The translations under genes and the position numbers were made by a program. A stretch of 64,000 nucleotides of DNA, taken from assembly GCA_951812995.1 (NCBI GenBank), contig CATOTD010000003.1, forward strand, positions 88,825-152,824, in the 5' to 3' direction. Origin of the DNA: an uncultured Gammaproteobacteria bacterium (lineage in GTDB: Bacteria > Pseudomonadota > Gammaproteobacteria > Eutrophobiales > Eutrophobiaceae). Shown here piece by piece: positions 8,741-18,741 of the stretch. Position 1 is the stretch's first letter. Each line of letters starts with the position of its first letter. The notes under the pieces are model-generated. The model did not search any database and was not told the DNA's origin. It was given only the letters and a program-made list of their open reading frames with translations.

Positions 8741-11700
8741 GTGAATGATACGCAGATAAAACAGGGAAGTGGTTCCTACACTGCAAACCTGCTTGGAAAT
8801 ATAAAAAGTCACTTGGCTGGATTGCAGGGCTACGACGTGATGGCACTGGAGCTGATCCAGAACGCGGACGATGCCAAGGCCGAGAAGATCATCTTCGACA
8901 TTACGGATGGCGGACTCCTAGTGCGCAATAGCAGTCAGTTTACCTATTGTGGCGATTTGTATAAGCAGCCGTGCACCTTTTTGGCCAACAGCAATTATAA
9001 ATGTGATTATCACCGAATAACTGACGTTGGCAGTGGTGGTAAGCTTTCTCGCGGCGAGAATATAGGTCGGTTTCGTATCGACCTACCAAGTTACCGATCA
9101 TCCTGAGATTCGCTCATCAGGTATCAAACTGACGCTACGCCCCGAGCGGGGGGAATGGTATATCGACGAGCCTTATGAAGAGAGCTACGGTACGTCTTTT
9201 TTCTTGCCGTGGGCAGGCAACCCTGAATCCGAGGTCCGTTCGGCGCTGGGAGTCTCTCATGTCAGCACGAGTCATATCGACCAGCTTGTAGAAGACTTCC
9301 GTAGTGTTCTGCGTAAAAGTCTCCTGTTTCTACGGCATGTGCGAACTGCCGAAGTCCGGCGAAATGGCAAATTACTTCTGGCATGCGACCTGGACAGGGG
9401 GGAGGACTCAGATGTTATTGTCAGCTTCAGGCCGAGTGGCGAAGTTGAGCAATGGCATATTCTTCGCGCTGATGTTATTGAGGCTGCCACGAGGCTTTAC
9501 GAGATACATCCTAGACTGGAGTCACTCCATCGAAGCACCAAGATCAGTATAGGCCTGCACATCGACCCCGAACCGCTTGCCGATGGACTGTTTTACGCCT
9601 TCTTGCCCACTGAGCAGTCGACAGGATTACCTCTACATATCAACGCCGACTTTTTCCCTGAGTCAGATCGCAAAGCGGTAATCTTCACAGGATATCAGCA
9701 CCAGCAGGCGTGGAACGAAATGCTTATCGATGCAGCGGCAGCAGAAATAGCCCGCGATCCAGAGTGTCTGATGCAAATGCTCGGACACGTACAATTATGG
9801 AAAATCTTAGGGCGAGCATATGAACTTTCATTCAAACAGGCGGGGCAGCACCCCGAATGTTATAAGCAATTCTGGGAGCAACTGAAAGCTACGGCGACTC
9901 AAGCGAATATCGCCGTGGCACAGGATGGCAGCAAACAGCGCCCGAGTGGCGTTTTCTTGCCCCGGAACTCCTTTAACGAACACCAGGCGAAGGCGCTGCT
10001 GGAGATTGGGGGCAGATTGGGGGCGGAGGATCTGCGACCGTTCCAAACTGCGATGAACCAGCTAGGCGCTCCGATCCTGACACTTGATCGTCTGGTTGGG
10101 CTGCTGGAATCTTCTACCGATCTACATGATGCAGGTGCTAAGCAAACTGATTTAGAAAAGCTAGAAAATTTTTATAAGCACCTCTGGAGCATAGTTAACG
10201 ATCTTCTTCCTGAGGTAGGAGCAACCAATTCAGATTTGAAACCATGGGTGAAACGCTTGCGGGTATTGCCGTTTATCCTCACAGAGAATTTGTACACGGT
10301 AACCATCAATCAAACCTACACTTCTCCAAGCGCTCTAGATGCTGCACGCATTGCAGAGCTATTGCCCAAGCTAACAATCGCCAATCGTCGGCTCTCCGGA
10401 TATTCCAAAATATTCGGACTAATCAAACCACTTGATCTTAACGCGGTTGCTTCGCATATCGCCGCTGCATCTGAGACAGGATCGGTTGAGGAGACTATCG
10501 CTGTCGACCAAAAAAGCTTGAGGGATCTATACACGCTATTCGCAGATCTGGATCAGCAAAGTATAGTAGAAAGCACGGTTTATCAAAAACTGCGAAGCCT
10601 TCCTATTTGGCAATCAAGCCGTGGCCTCGTCAAAGCCGCCCAAGCGCTTCTGCCGGGCAACTTCACAGATCCCACCGGTCAGGCCGACTTGCTGGACGTA
10701 TCTGTCCTCACAGAATCGGCCAGAGATTTTCTAACAAGCAAACTGGGAGTAAAGACGCAAACGATCGAGGCCTTTGTTCAAACTGTGCTGCCGACGTTTT
10801 TTGATGACGACGGGCCGCTCGATGCAACTAAATACACGCAACTTATTAACGAACTTTCCAATCATCCGGCACTTGTGAACGACGAAGACATCTGCCGATT
10901 GCTTGGGTCCCTTCCAATGATTCCTACGCAAGATGGAGGCTGGTCCTGTCCGGTCAACACTTATCGCCGCTCTGAAGACCTCGTCAAGGTTCTCGGAGAC
11001 GCGCCCCACCTCTGGCTGGACACCAGCCGCATTCCGAATGCGCCATCAGTAAATACTTTCATCGACAGCCTGGGAATCCAAAGTTCGCCAAAAGCAAGGC
11101 ACCTCGTCGATCACATGCTATTTATTGCAGAACAGTACCGACCGACTGAGGATAAAAAGCGGGCGAGCAGTGAGGCATTTTATGTCTTGTGCGATAAGTA
11201 CGAAGAATGGAGAGAGAAAGAAGTATTCCTGGATGCGATAGCTGATCTTCGAACGCAAGATTGTTTTCCTGCGATAAATGACTCCGAGCAATGGCATTCA
11301 GCTCACTCACTTCACGCTCCCTATCGTGCGGAGGCATTTGAGTCACAGGCCAGAATACTAGATTTCAGAACCATGAAGAGATTGAATCGGGATTTTCTAG
11401 AAAGTCTCGGCATAGTTCTTGAGCCTGAAACACAGCTCGTGATTAACCATTTAAAGCACTGTGTAAACTTGGCCAAGCCCGTGCCTCATAACACCTATCA
11501 GATTTTAAATGAGAGAGCTAAGGATGGAGAATCGCTAATTGGTACGCTAGCTGGGGAACCATTTATGTTTGTTGAAAGCAAGAAAACCTATGTTCGAACG
11601 AATCAACTTTTTTGGTTACCTCAAAAACTTGGGCGCTATGCGTACACCATTCCGAGTAGCTACGCGTTATTTAAACAGCTTTTTGATGCAATGGGAGTGA

Positions 11701-13502
11701 AAAATGCGCCAGAAGGGCAGGATTTCGTCGAAATCCTGCTCGATATCGTTGACGAATACTTCGAGCAATCTAAGCCACTGACAGGTCCAGACCGCGAGGT
11801 CTATGACGCTTGCCTGACCGGTGTTGCTACCTATCATGAAGAGCTGGTGCCATCGGACCTCCAACGTCTGCAAAAGGCACCAACCATCTTGAATCTACGG
11901 GGCCAGCTCACTCATCCCGACGAAGTTCTGCTACAAGATAGTGAGTGGCATGCCGGATCCTTTGGCGGAGAACTTGACCAAGCCTTGTGTAAACTCGACC
12001 CAGATCTTCTTCCTTTCTTTGAAGAAATTGGCGTCAGGCGGTTAAGTGAAAGTGCGCAGGTTGCCCTTGAATTTGTCGATGGCAAGCAAGCTGACGAAAC
12101 CCAGCTCGCCGAAAAGCTGATGGACAGGATGGACATCCTCGCCCGTCTGTTTCATGACAAGCCTAAAGCTGCCAGAAATAAAGTAAAGAGTGCCCTCTCG
12201 GGGCTTTCAGCAGTGAGTCATGATGTTGTACGGATTAAAGCCTCTGTTCATGTTGGTGGGAATCAGATAGTTGCTCCGCCCGCAGCTGTTCACGCATTCT
12301 ACGACATCGAGAACACGCGGCTGATCTTAGAACGACCGGTGGGAGACCGGAGTTGGTCTCACATTCTTAACGCGTTTTTTCACCAGTTAATACCTGAGGA
12401 ATTAGGCAGCGAAATCTCAAGTCTGAAGCTAAGTGTTAGTCTTCTCATGGGGATAGCGGTGGAAGAAGCACATCGCGCGTTGAGCGATGCCGGTATTCCC
12501 TATCTGGATGCGGAAATTGGCAACGGGAATATGGAAGACCTAACGTCTCCGGAACTCGATGAGATAGGCAGTTCAGCAGAGCTGGTTGGTGGCGAAAGCA
12601 ATGAAGAAACAACTACTCAAGACCAAGCTTCTGATCAGAGTGAAACCAACTCCAATGGCCACGATTCGAAACGACAGACTGAAGGGTCGAGAGCCAGATC
12701 TGGCGCATCACAGCCAGATGAAAAAGAGCAAACAGAAGCAGGCGACGCAGAATACGATGGCACTGGTGCAGTTACTGATGGTAGAACAGATGCGGGAAAA
12801 GGTGAGCCGCGCCCGAAAAGGTCGCGGCCAAAGCACAAAGAACAGTGGGATCGGCGTTTGCTCTCCTATGTTCGTCAGAGGCAGGAGGGCTCCTTAGAGG
12901 ATGGTGAACAGGGAGACCTTTCGGAACATAACCTAGGCGTTGAGGTGGTCGCCCGTGACGCTGTTTGCGCTTATGAAAAAGAGCGAGGTCGCGTTGCTGA
13001 ACAGATGGCGCAAAAGCACCCCGGATACGACATTATCAGCCGCAACGTGGCAACCAACGAAGAACGGTATATCGAGGTAAAAGGAATAAATGGAGAGTGG
13101 AATCAGACTGGAGTGGGGCTCTCTCGACTCCAGTTCAGCAATGCTCAGGACTACGGTGAGCAATATTGGCTGTATGTAGTTGAGTTTGTTTCTGATCCAA
13201 AACACCTTCGCGTTCACCCCATCCGCAGTCCAGCCACTCAAGTCACGTCATTCATGTTCGACGGCAACTGGCGGGATGCGGTCACAGATGAGCATGCCGA
13301 CCCCGCTGCTCAGTTTGTACCCGGTGCGCGAATCGATCATCAAGACATGGGCTATGGGAAAATACGAAATGTAGTCTCGCGAGGGAATACAAAACTACTG
13401 ACGATTCAATTTGATGAAAAGGATGGCGTAACACCCAACGTAACTCTGAACTTGCACCGCATGCGCATCCTGGATGATACCGATTTCGACACTGATTCCT
13501 GA
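8741..13502 (+). pseudogene. Giant GHKL ATPase with NOV_C (DUF3883) domain, frameshifted
   Basis: A sacsin/NO VEIN-like protein that would be about 1590 residues if one frameshift were repaired. GTG start preceded by GAGG. Residues 1-120 are a GHKL (Hsp90-type) ATPase start with the N-box ELIQNADDAKA and VGSGGKLSRGENIGRF. Just after IGRF the frame breaks; the continuation VSTYQVTDHPEIRSSGIKL is in another frame, so a short segment expected to read like GIGF is missing. The remaining 1432 residues are open: a long helical middle, an acidic low-complexity linker (about 12550-12890), and a C-terminal NOV_C domain whose GYDI and YIEVKG fit a PD-(D/E)xK nuclease core. A NERD remnant follows. Defence role is inferred, not shown. 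Confidence 0.8.
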
Positions 13503-13735
13503 TTTTTCTGAACATCAGATCGATGAACTGTCTTCACAAGCTGAGGCAAGGGCATACCGTGCACTGCGAGATCACATGCCGCACGAATATATTGTGTTTT
13601 TTCAGGTTGGATGGATTTTTAGGCGAGAGATGAGGAAACAGATTTTCTCATTTGCCATCCAGACTATGGTTATCTTTGCATTGAAGTAAAAGGCGGCGGC
13701 GGTTTGCGGATACGGGAGAATGGTATTCGATAGAA
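13474..13735 (+). pseudogene. NERD-domain nuclease remnant
   Basis: Starts overlapping the end of the NOV_C gene (MIPISTLIPDFSEHQIDELS). SQAEARAYRALRDHMPHEYI is typical of the NERD (nuclease-related) domain start. After FRRE one frameshift leads to DEETDFLICHPDYGYLCIEVKGGGG, where the D and the EVK are the expected PD-(D/E)xK-like residues. A second shift near GEWYSI and truncation end the gene shortly before IS5 copy 2. In intact relatives NERD is often fused to a UvrD-like helicase; that part is absent here. Probably the second gene of a two-gene operon. Confidence 0.7.
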
Positions 13736-13808
13736 TCGATACCGCACACTTTCATTTGAGACAGTCCATAGTTAACTGGCGGCATACCCCCATTAGTCGT
13801 GTGTAGCT

Positions 13809-15107
13809 GGAGACCTCGAACAACGCTGATTCTGGATGGGTTTTGACGCGAGCACCAGTCGTTGTCACCCGCATAGTGGGTGTGAAGGTCAAGATCGGTG
13901 GTATTTGAGGCTGTGTTGCGCTGTTTGGGTCTGCCAGGGCGGGTATTTCCGGAATTTGGGCGGAGTCAGGCTGTGGCCTGTCGTCGCTCGTGGAAGATGA
14001 GACGGCGGAAGTTGTAGCTCAGGTTGGCCATGGTCATGCGGGCCTTCGCACGGGTTTGGCCGATTGAGCGGATGGTCAGAGCCATGGGCCCTTTCTCGTA
14101 GCCGAACACAGGCGCGGATGGCGGAGCGTGTCGCGTTGCCCTGGCGAATATGCCTGGCCATGGGTTTGCCGCGTGGCTTCTTGCGATGGATATGTGAGCG
14201 GTACCCTTGCGCCTTCAGCCAAGCCTCATTCCTGGCCGAGCGGTACCCGGTATCAGCCCAAACCGCCTTCGAGCTGTTTGTCTCGTCCAGAACCGAGGAG
14301 CGTTCATGCCCGTCGTAGCGAGCCGCATTCGTGCCAGTCTCACCCCGGATGAAGCGCCATTTGCGGTCAATGGACACGTGGTTCTTGTACCCAAAGTGCG
14401 GAACCGAAATATCGACAAGGCCAGTATCCTCCTCACCCTCCTTGGTCGTCTTGGCCTTTGAATACTTGACCGTCCAACGCGCATCGGTGTCTTTCTGCGC
14501 TGCCTTGGACAGATCATCGGGCCAGATGTCAGACGCGGCCTCACATGCCTTGGCGCGCGCTTTCTCTTCTTTCGTCATCCGCTGGCGCGGGGCAAAGACC
14601 AACGTGGCATCCACAATCTGACCGCCGGTGGGTTTGTATCCCCGCGCGCACAGCTGAGCTTCAAACGCGGCAAAAAGGCCCTTGAAGACACCCGCCTGGG
14701 TCAGCTTCTCTCTGAAAAGCCAGATCGTTTTCTGATCAGGTGTCGGCTCCCCGATTTGAAATCCCAGGAAACGCAACCAACTGAAACGGTCACGAATGAG
14801 AAACTCCATCCGCTCATCGCTCAGATTGTGCATCGAGGCTAACACCAGCACCTTGAACATCACAACTGGGTCATAAGGAGGGCGACCACCTTTGGGACGT
14901 TCCCCATAGCCAAGCGCTTCAACAAGAACTGGGCGAAACACTTCGAAATCAACGTGCCGCTCCAAAACCTCAAGCGGATCTCCCATCGCCGAAAGCCGCG
15001 CCAAATGATCCGTCAAATCAAACAATCCAGGTGCGGGCATAAACAAAATCCTCCCACATCAAGTGAATCAGATCGTACCACAAAATGCACGGTTTTTAGA
15101 GGCTTCC
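13809..15107 (-). mobile_element. IS5-family-like element, copy 2 (1299 bp)
   Basis: Same ends and length as copy 1 and same orientation. A perfect 4-bp direct repeat AGCT flanks it (13805-13808 and 15108-15111), so it marks a simple insertion of this copy. Together with copy 1 it brackets the defence-like pair. It lies directly against the right part of the pentanucleotide array. Confidence 0.9.
13966..15040 (-). pseudogene. IS5-family transposase, copy 2 (C-terminal frameshift only)
   Basis: The best-preserved copy: Gln replaces the amber stop seen in copies 1 and 3, so the frame is open from MPAPGLFDL through the two catalytic Asp motifs (IVDATLVFAP, WADTGYRS). It still lacks the catalytic-Glu segment: after RSAIRA the text goes out of frame into CVRLRERAHG, while VFGYEKGPMALTIRS continues in another frame to a stop at 13966. 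Expected to be inactive by itself. Confidence 0.88.
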
Positions 15108-15284
15108 AGCTTGACTTGACTCAGCTCGACTCGACCCAGCTTGACTACATCCGACTCAGCCTGACTCGCCCAGCCTGGCCACAACCCAGCTTGACTACAT
15201 CCGACTCAGCCCGACCACATCCGACTCAGCCTGACCCACATCTAACCCGACCCGACTCAGCTCGGCCACATCCGACTCAGCCCG
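15108..15284 (+). repeat. Degenerate pentanucleotide array, locus 2 (right part)
   Basis: About 35 tandem pentamers such as ttgac, tcagc, ccgac, ccagc, cacat; most fit YYRRC. Pairs recur with a 10-bp rhythm (tacat ccgac tcagc; cacat ccgac tcagc). It lies between IS5 copy 2 and gshB, C-rich on the plus strand. Any open frame across it is a translation of the repeat, with no start or homology support. Confidence 0.85.
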
Positions 15285-15377
15285 TAATGCGTTCATCAGA
15301 AAATCGCGTCAGGCAGCACTTTGGATATTTTTGAGAAAGCATTTATAGTGATGTTATTTAACAAAATTAAAGCGTCA

Positions 15378-16334
15378 ATGAAACTTGGCATAGTCATGGA
15401 TCCGATCAGCCGGATCAACATAAAAAAAGACAGCTCATTTGCCATGCTGCTTGCTGCACAAAAACGTGGCTGGGACATTAAATATATGGAGATGCAAGAT
15501 CTTTATATAAGCAATGATGTGCCCATGGCAAATATGCAATCCCTGCAAGTCGTAAAAAATCCGCAACAGTGGTTTACCCTGGCAAATCCGCGCACCTCGA
15601 AATTGTCTGATTTGGATATCCTGTTGATGCGCAAGGATCCGCCGTTCGATCTCGAATATATCTATGCGACCTATATTCTCGAACACGCTGAACGACTTGG
15701 TACGCTGGTGGTAAACAGCCCGGCGGCACTCAGAAATGTAAATGAGAAATTTTTTATTACGCATTTTGCAAACTGTATTGCACCGACTCAGATCAGCCGG
15801 AACATGGCTATCTTGCTTGATTTTATAGCAACACACCAAAACGCCATTATTAAACCACTAGAGGGTATGGGGGGGCAGCGTATTTTCCGCGCCAACGCTG
15901 ATGATCCAAATACCAGGGTCATCCTCGAAACTATGACAAACAACGAAACCCGTTTTATCATGGTGCAAAAATATATACCGGAGATTGCGGCGGGCGACAA
16001 ACGTATTTTATTGATCAACGGTGAGCCAATCCCATTTGCGCTTGCAAGAATACCCGCCGCTGGTGAAATCAGGGGTAATCTTGCCCGCGGTGGTAATGGC
16101 AAGGGTGTTGCATTATCAGCGCGCGACCGCTGGATATGTCGGCAAGTAGGGCCACGACTGCGTGCGTTGGGGTTATACTTCGTGGGCCTGGATGTTATCG
16201 GCGATTACTTAACCGAAATCAACGTCACCAGTCCTACCTGTATTCGTGAATTGGACAGCTTGTATAATATCGATATCGGCAGTCAGTTGCTGGACGCATT
16301 AGAAGCACACAGACAGGCGCATAAAAAGTGTTGA
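15378..16334 (+). CDS. gshB: Glutathione synthetase GshB
   Basis: ATP-grasp enzyme joining glycine to gamma-glutamylcysteine. The start at 15378 gives MKLGIVMDPISRINIKKDSS, the conserved family N-terminus; an upstream in-frame TTG would add residues not seen in relatives. ATP-binding motifs KPLEGMGGQRIF (about residue 157) and the Gly-rich RGGNGKGVAL (about 237) are present, as is the C-terminal EINVTSPTCIRELD. 318 residues matches E. coli (316). It heads gshB-tonB-yqgE-ruvX, a conserved gammaproteobacterial run. Confidence 0.96.
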   Translation: MKLGIVMDPISRINIKKDSSFAMLLAAQKRGWDIKYMEMQDLYISNDVPMANMQSLQVVKNPQQWFTLANPRTSKLSDLDILLMRKDPPFDLEYIYATYILEHAERLGTLVVNSPAALRNVNEKFFITHFANCIAPTQISRNMAILLDFIATHQNAIIKPLEGMGGQRIFRANADDPNTRVILETMTNNETRFIMVQKYIPEIAAGDKRILLINGEPIPFALARIPAAGEIRGNLARGGNGKGVALSARDRWICRQVGPRLRALGLYFVGLDVIGDYLTEINVTSPTCIRELDSLYNIDIGSQLLDALEAHRQAHKKC

Positions 16335-16362
16335 TGGCAATGACATACGCATCCATGGAAAC

Positions 16363-17391
16363 GTGTATTTAGGCGTGGCAACAGTACAGCCCGTAGCCCC
16401 CACCATTACCCCGTTCGATCGATTTGGTTTGACTCTGAGTCTTGCCATATTGATTCATGCCTTGCTTATCCTCGGTATCACCTTTATTAAAGAGGATCGA
16501 TCACACGCCCGCTTCGATACGATGGAAATCGTCATGGTGCAACAAAAAAGTATCGAACCCAAAGAAGCCGACATGCTAGCTCAGGCCAATCTTGACGGGG
16601 GTGGAAATGTTGAAGAGGCCGTGAATCCAGCAACGCCAACACCAGCGCCTTTTCCCGATTCAGAACCAGAAATAACAGCATCGCCACCTACTGCGGCAGA
16701 AACACCACAACCACCCGCATCCGCTACTACTGAAACCGACATAGTGGAGCCTGCGCCCATAAAAAAAGAAGTCGTAGAAAAAATTGCCGTTGCAGATGAG
16801 CATAGTCCAGACCCGCTAATTGAGAAGGTGGATAATCCCGACAAAGAAAAACAGCCCACTGAAACGAAAGAGCTTAAGACGACCGCGGCAAAAACTACGC
16901 CCGAACAAGAGCAGACTCAGATCAAACAACCCATCGAAAAAAGACCAACGCCAACAGCAATGGAATTATTAACCAATAGCTTCAAAATTGCCTCGTTGAG
17001 CGCAGAGATAAGACGCAAAATGGAGGCTAAAGCAAAGCGTCCCAGACGAAAATTTATCTCGGCCTCAACAAAAGAATACAAATATGCAGCCTACATGGAT
17101 GCCTGGCGCGCAAAGGTAGAACGTGTCGGCAATCTGAATTATCCAGAACAGGCACGCAAGAAAGGGCTATCAGGCAACTTGGTATTGGATGTTGCCTTAA
17201 ATCCGGATGGCTCTATTAATGAGATCACAATTCGTCGGTCGTCTGGCGAAAAGATTCTCGATGAGGCCGCCATTAAAATCGTTGAGCTCGCGGCACCATA
17301 CAGTCCATTCCCACAACACATAAAGGACGAAACAGATATCTTGCATATCATGCGCACCTGGCAATTTATTAACAACAAAGGCTTTAAATAG
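16363..17391 (+). CDS. TonB-family energy transducer
   Basis: Transmits proton-motive force from an ExbBD-type motor to outer-membrane receptors. One membrane helix lies at about residues 22-43 (LTLSLAILIHALLILGITFI). A long Pro/Glu/Thr/Lys-rich periplasmic spacer follows (about 70-215), then a TonB C-terminal domain (about 255-342; YPEQARKKGLSGNLVLDVAL). The GTG start at 16363 is uncertain; another GTG lies 12 bases on. In pseudomonads a TonB homologue sits at this place between gshB and yqgE. Confidence 0.88.
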   Translation: MYLGVATVQPVAPTITPFDRFGLTLSLAILIHALLILGITFIKEDRSHARFDTMEIVMVQQKSIEPKEADMLAQANLDGGGNVEEAVNPATPTPAPFPDSEPEITASPPTAAETPQPPASATTETDIVEPAPIKKEVVEKIAVADEHSPDPLIEKVDNPDKEKQPTETKELKTTAAKTTPEQEQTQIKQPIEKRPTPTAMELLTNSFKIASLSAEIRRKMEAKAKRPRRKFISASTKEYKYAAYMDAWRAKVERVGNLNYPEQARKKGLSGNLVLDVALNPDGSINEITIRRSSGEKILDEAAIKIVELAAPYSPFPQHIKDETDILHIMRTWQFINNKGFK

Positions 17392-17457
17392 ACATTGTTT
17401 AACAAAATTTCAAAAAAACCTGTGCAACCAAAAATGACTGCTGGTACTCTTTGAATC

Positions 17458-18018
17458 ATGTTGCAAACAGACTTGACCAACCATTTTTTAATTGCCATGC
17501 CCAATCTCAAAGACCCCAATTTTGAGAGGACGGTAACCTATATTTGTACTCATAATGAAAAAGGCGCGATGGGAATTGTGATTAATAAACCCTTATCTAT
17601 TGAATTGGGTGATATTTTCAAGCAGTTGGATATTCCGGTTAATAATACAATAGATAACAGCAAGCAGATCTTTCGTGGTGGCCCGGTGCAAGCCAATCAG
17701 GGCTTTATTCTACACCAAAAAAGTAGTCAGTGGGATTCGTCAGTTGTTATATCTGATGAAATGTGTCTTACAACATCAAGAGATATTCTCGAAGCAATAG
17801 CGATTGGCGCCGGCCCCACAAAATCACTTATCGCGTTTGGCTATGCTGGCTGGGGCGAGGGACAGCTTGAACAGGAATTGATGGATATTGTCTGGCTGAG
17901 CGGTCCGGCCGCATTAGAAATTATATTCACCACGCCTTTCGATCAATGTTGGCGCGCTGCTGCCGACCACTTGGGTATTGATGTTGAAAAATTATCCACT
18001 GATATTGGACACGCGTGA
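17458..18018 (+). CDS. yqgE: YqgE/AlgH family protein (DUF179)
   Basis: Conserved cytosolic protein without an agreed biochemical role. The start MLQTDLTNHFLIAMPNL and the following YICTHNEKGAMGIVINKPL are diagnostic, as are FRGGPVQANQGFILH and GYAGWGEGQLEQEL. 186 residues is typical. Its stop overlaps the ruvX start, the usual yqgE-ruvX coupling. Confidence 0.95.
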   Translation: MLQTDLTNHFLIAMPNLKDPNFERTVTYICTHNEKGAMGIVINKPLSIELGDIFKQLDIPVNNTIDNSKQIFRGGPVQANQGFILHQKSSQWDSSVVISDEMCLTTSRDILEAIAIGAGPTKSLIAFGYAGWGEGQLEQELMDIVWLSGPAALEIIFTTPFDQCWRAAADHLGIDVEKLSTDIGHA

Positions 18019-18440
18019 AAAATCAGATCCTGCTTTGCTTCGATTATGGTGAAAAGCGTATAGGTACGGCTGTTGGTCAAACGATTACGGCAACTGCAAC
18101 GGCACTTGAAATAATAAAAGTCGTTCAGAACAAACCTGATTGGGAAGCAATCAGGCGATTGGTCAATGACTGGAATCCAGATAAATTAATTGTGGGGCAT
18201 CCTTTCACACTAGCAGGCGACCGACAAATAATGACTACCGCCGCAGAAAAATTCGGGCGCCAATTACACGGGCGGCTCAAGCTACCTGTCGCCTTGATAG
18301 AAGAACAACTCTCCTCGTATGCGGCAAGACGGGAAGCAAAATCCACATACAATCTTGATGCCATCGCCGCCAGACTTATATTAGAGACATGGTTAAGCGA
18401 AAATATTGAGCAAGATTGGCCGAAGTCCAGACAAACATGA
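18015..18440 (+). CDS. ruvX: Holliday-junction resolvase-like nuclease RuvX (YqgF)
   Basis: RNase H-fold nuclease linked to pre-16S rRNA 5' end maturation. The GTG start overlaps the yqgE stop by four bases. The first catalytic Asp lies in CFDYGEKRIGTAVG, a Glu in IEEQLSSYAARR (where relatives usually have DERLTT) and the last Asp in YNLDAIAARLILETWL. The acidic triad is therefore kept even though the middle motif is divergent. 141 residues is normal. In many relatives pyrR/pyrB follow; here unrelated accessory genes do. Confidence 0.9.
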   Translation: MKNQILLCFDYGEKRIGTAVGQTITATATALEIIKVVQNKPDWEAIRRLVNDWNPDKLIVGHPFTLAGDRQIMTTAAEKFGRQLHGRLKLPVALIEEQLSSYAARREAKSTYNLDAIAARLILETWLSENIEQDWPKSRQT

Positions 18441-18460
18441 ATATAAAATGAAGAGTATCC

Positions 18461-18697
18461 TTGCTTGAACACTTCCCAACGCTATTGGCTAAATGGTCTA
18501 AAGCCGATACCTTGGGTATTACTGATATAGACCCAACCCCGACCTTAAGCGTGAACGCAGATACTAATAAGGTACATTTCAATCGTGCCGGTGAGACCTT
18601 TAGTCTCAATGAGCTGGGTATCATCAAGCAATACACGGGCATGGATGTATTGTCATTAGGGGATGGTCAATGGCGAGAGAGTGGGCAGATGGACTGA
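18461..18697 (+). CDS. Hypothetical protein, 78 residues
   Basis: Unrecognised. It has a TTG start, no signal peptide and no membrane segment; the C-terminal half (NADTNKVHFNRAGETFSLNE and YTGMDVLSLGDGQWRESG) looks like an ordered beta-rich domain. It may be the tail of a larger decayed gene since no good ribosome site is visible. Located at the left edge of the AT-rich accessory patch. Confidence 0.4.
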   Translation: MLEHFPTLLAKWSKADTLGITDIDPTPTLSVNADTNKVHFNRAGETFSLNELGIIKQYTGMDVLSLGDGQWRESGQMD

Positions 18698-18741
18698 TAT
18701 GGGAGTTTTACCAAAACAGATTAAATATATGAGAGATAAGT

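Noticed and set aside
13966..15040. Programmed frameshift in the IS5-like transposase
   Set aside because: The frame change coincides with absence of the conserved segment that holds the catalytic Glu; a programmed shift would keep that segment. No slippery heptamer is visible at the join.
13809..15107. IS5 copy 2 as a functional insertion sequence
   Set aside because: It lacks the amber stop but still lacks the catalytic Glu segment, so its product should be inactive.
15108..15284. Pentamer arrays as CRISPR arrays
   Set aside because: There is no fixed repeat of 23-40 bases alternating with unique spacers; the period is 5 bp with drift in every unit, and no cas genes are in the window.
14954..15334. 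A 126-residue open frame running through array locus 2 (SDSARPHPTQPD-like text)
   Set aside because: It starts inside the IS element, and its sequence is only the translated pentamer repeat; no ribosome site and no homology are apparent.
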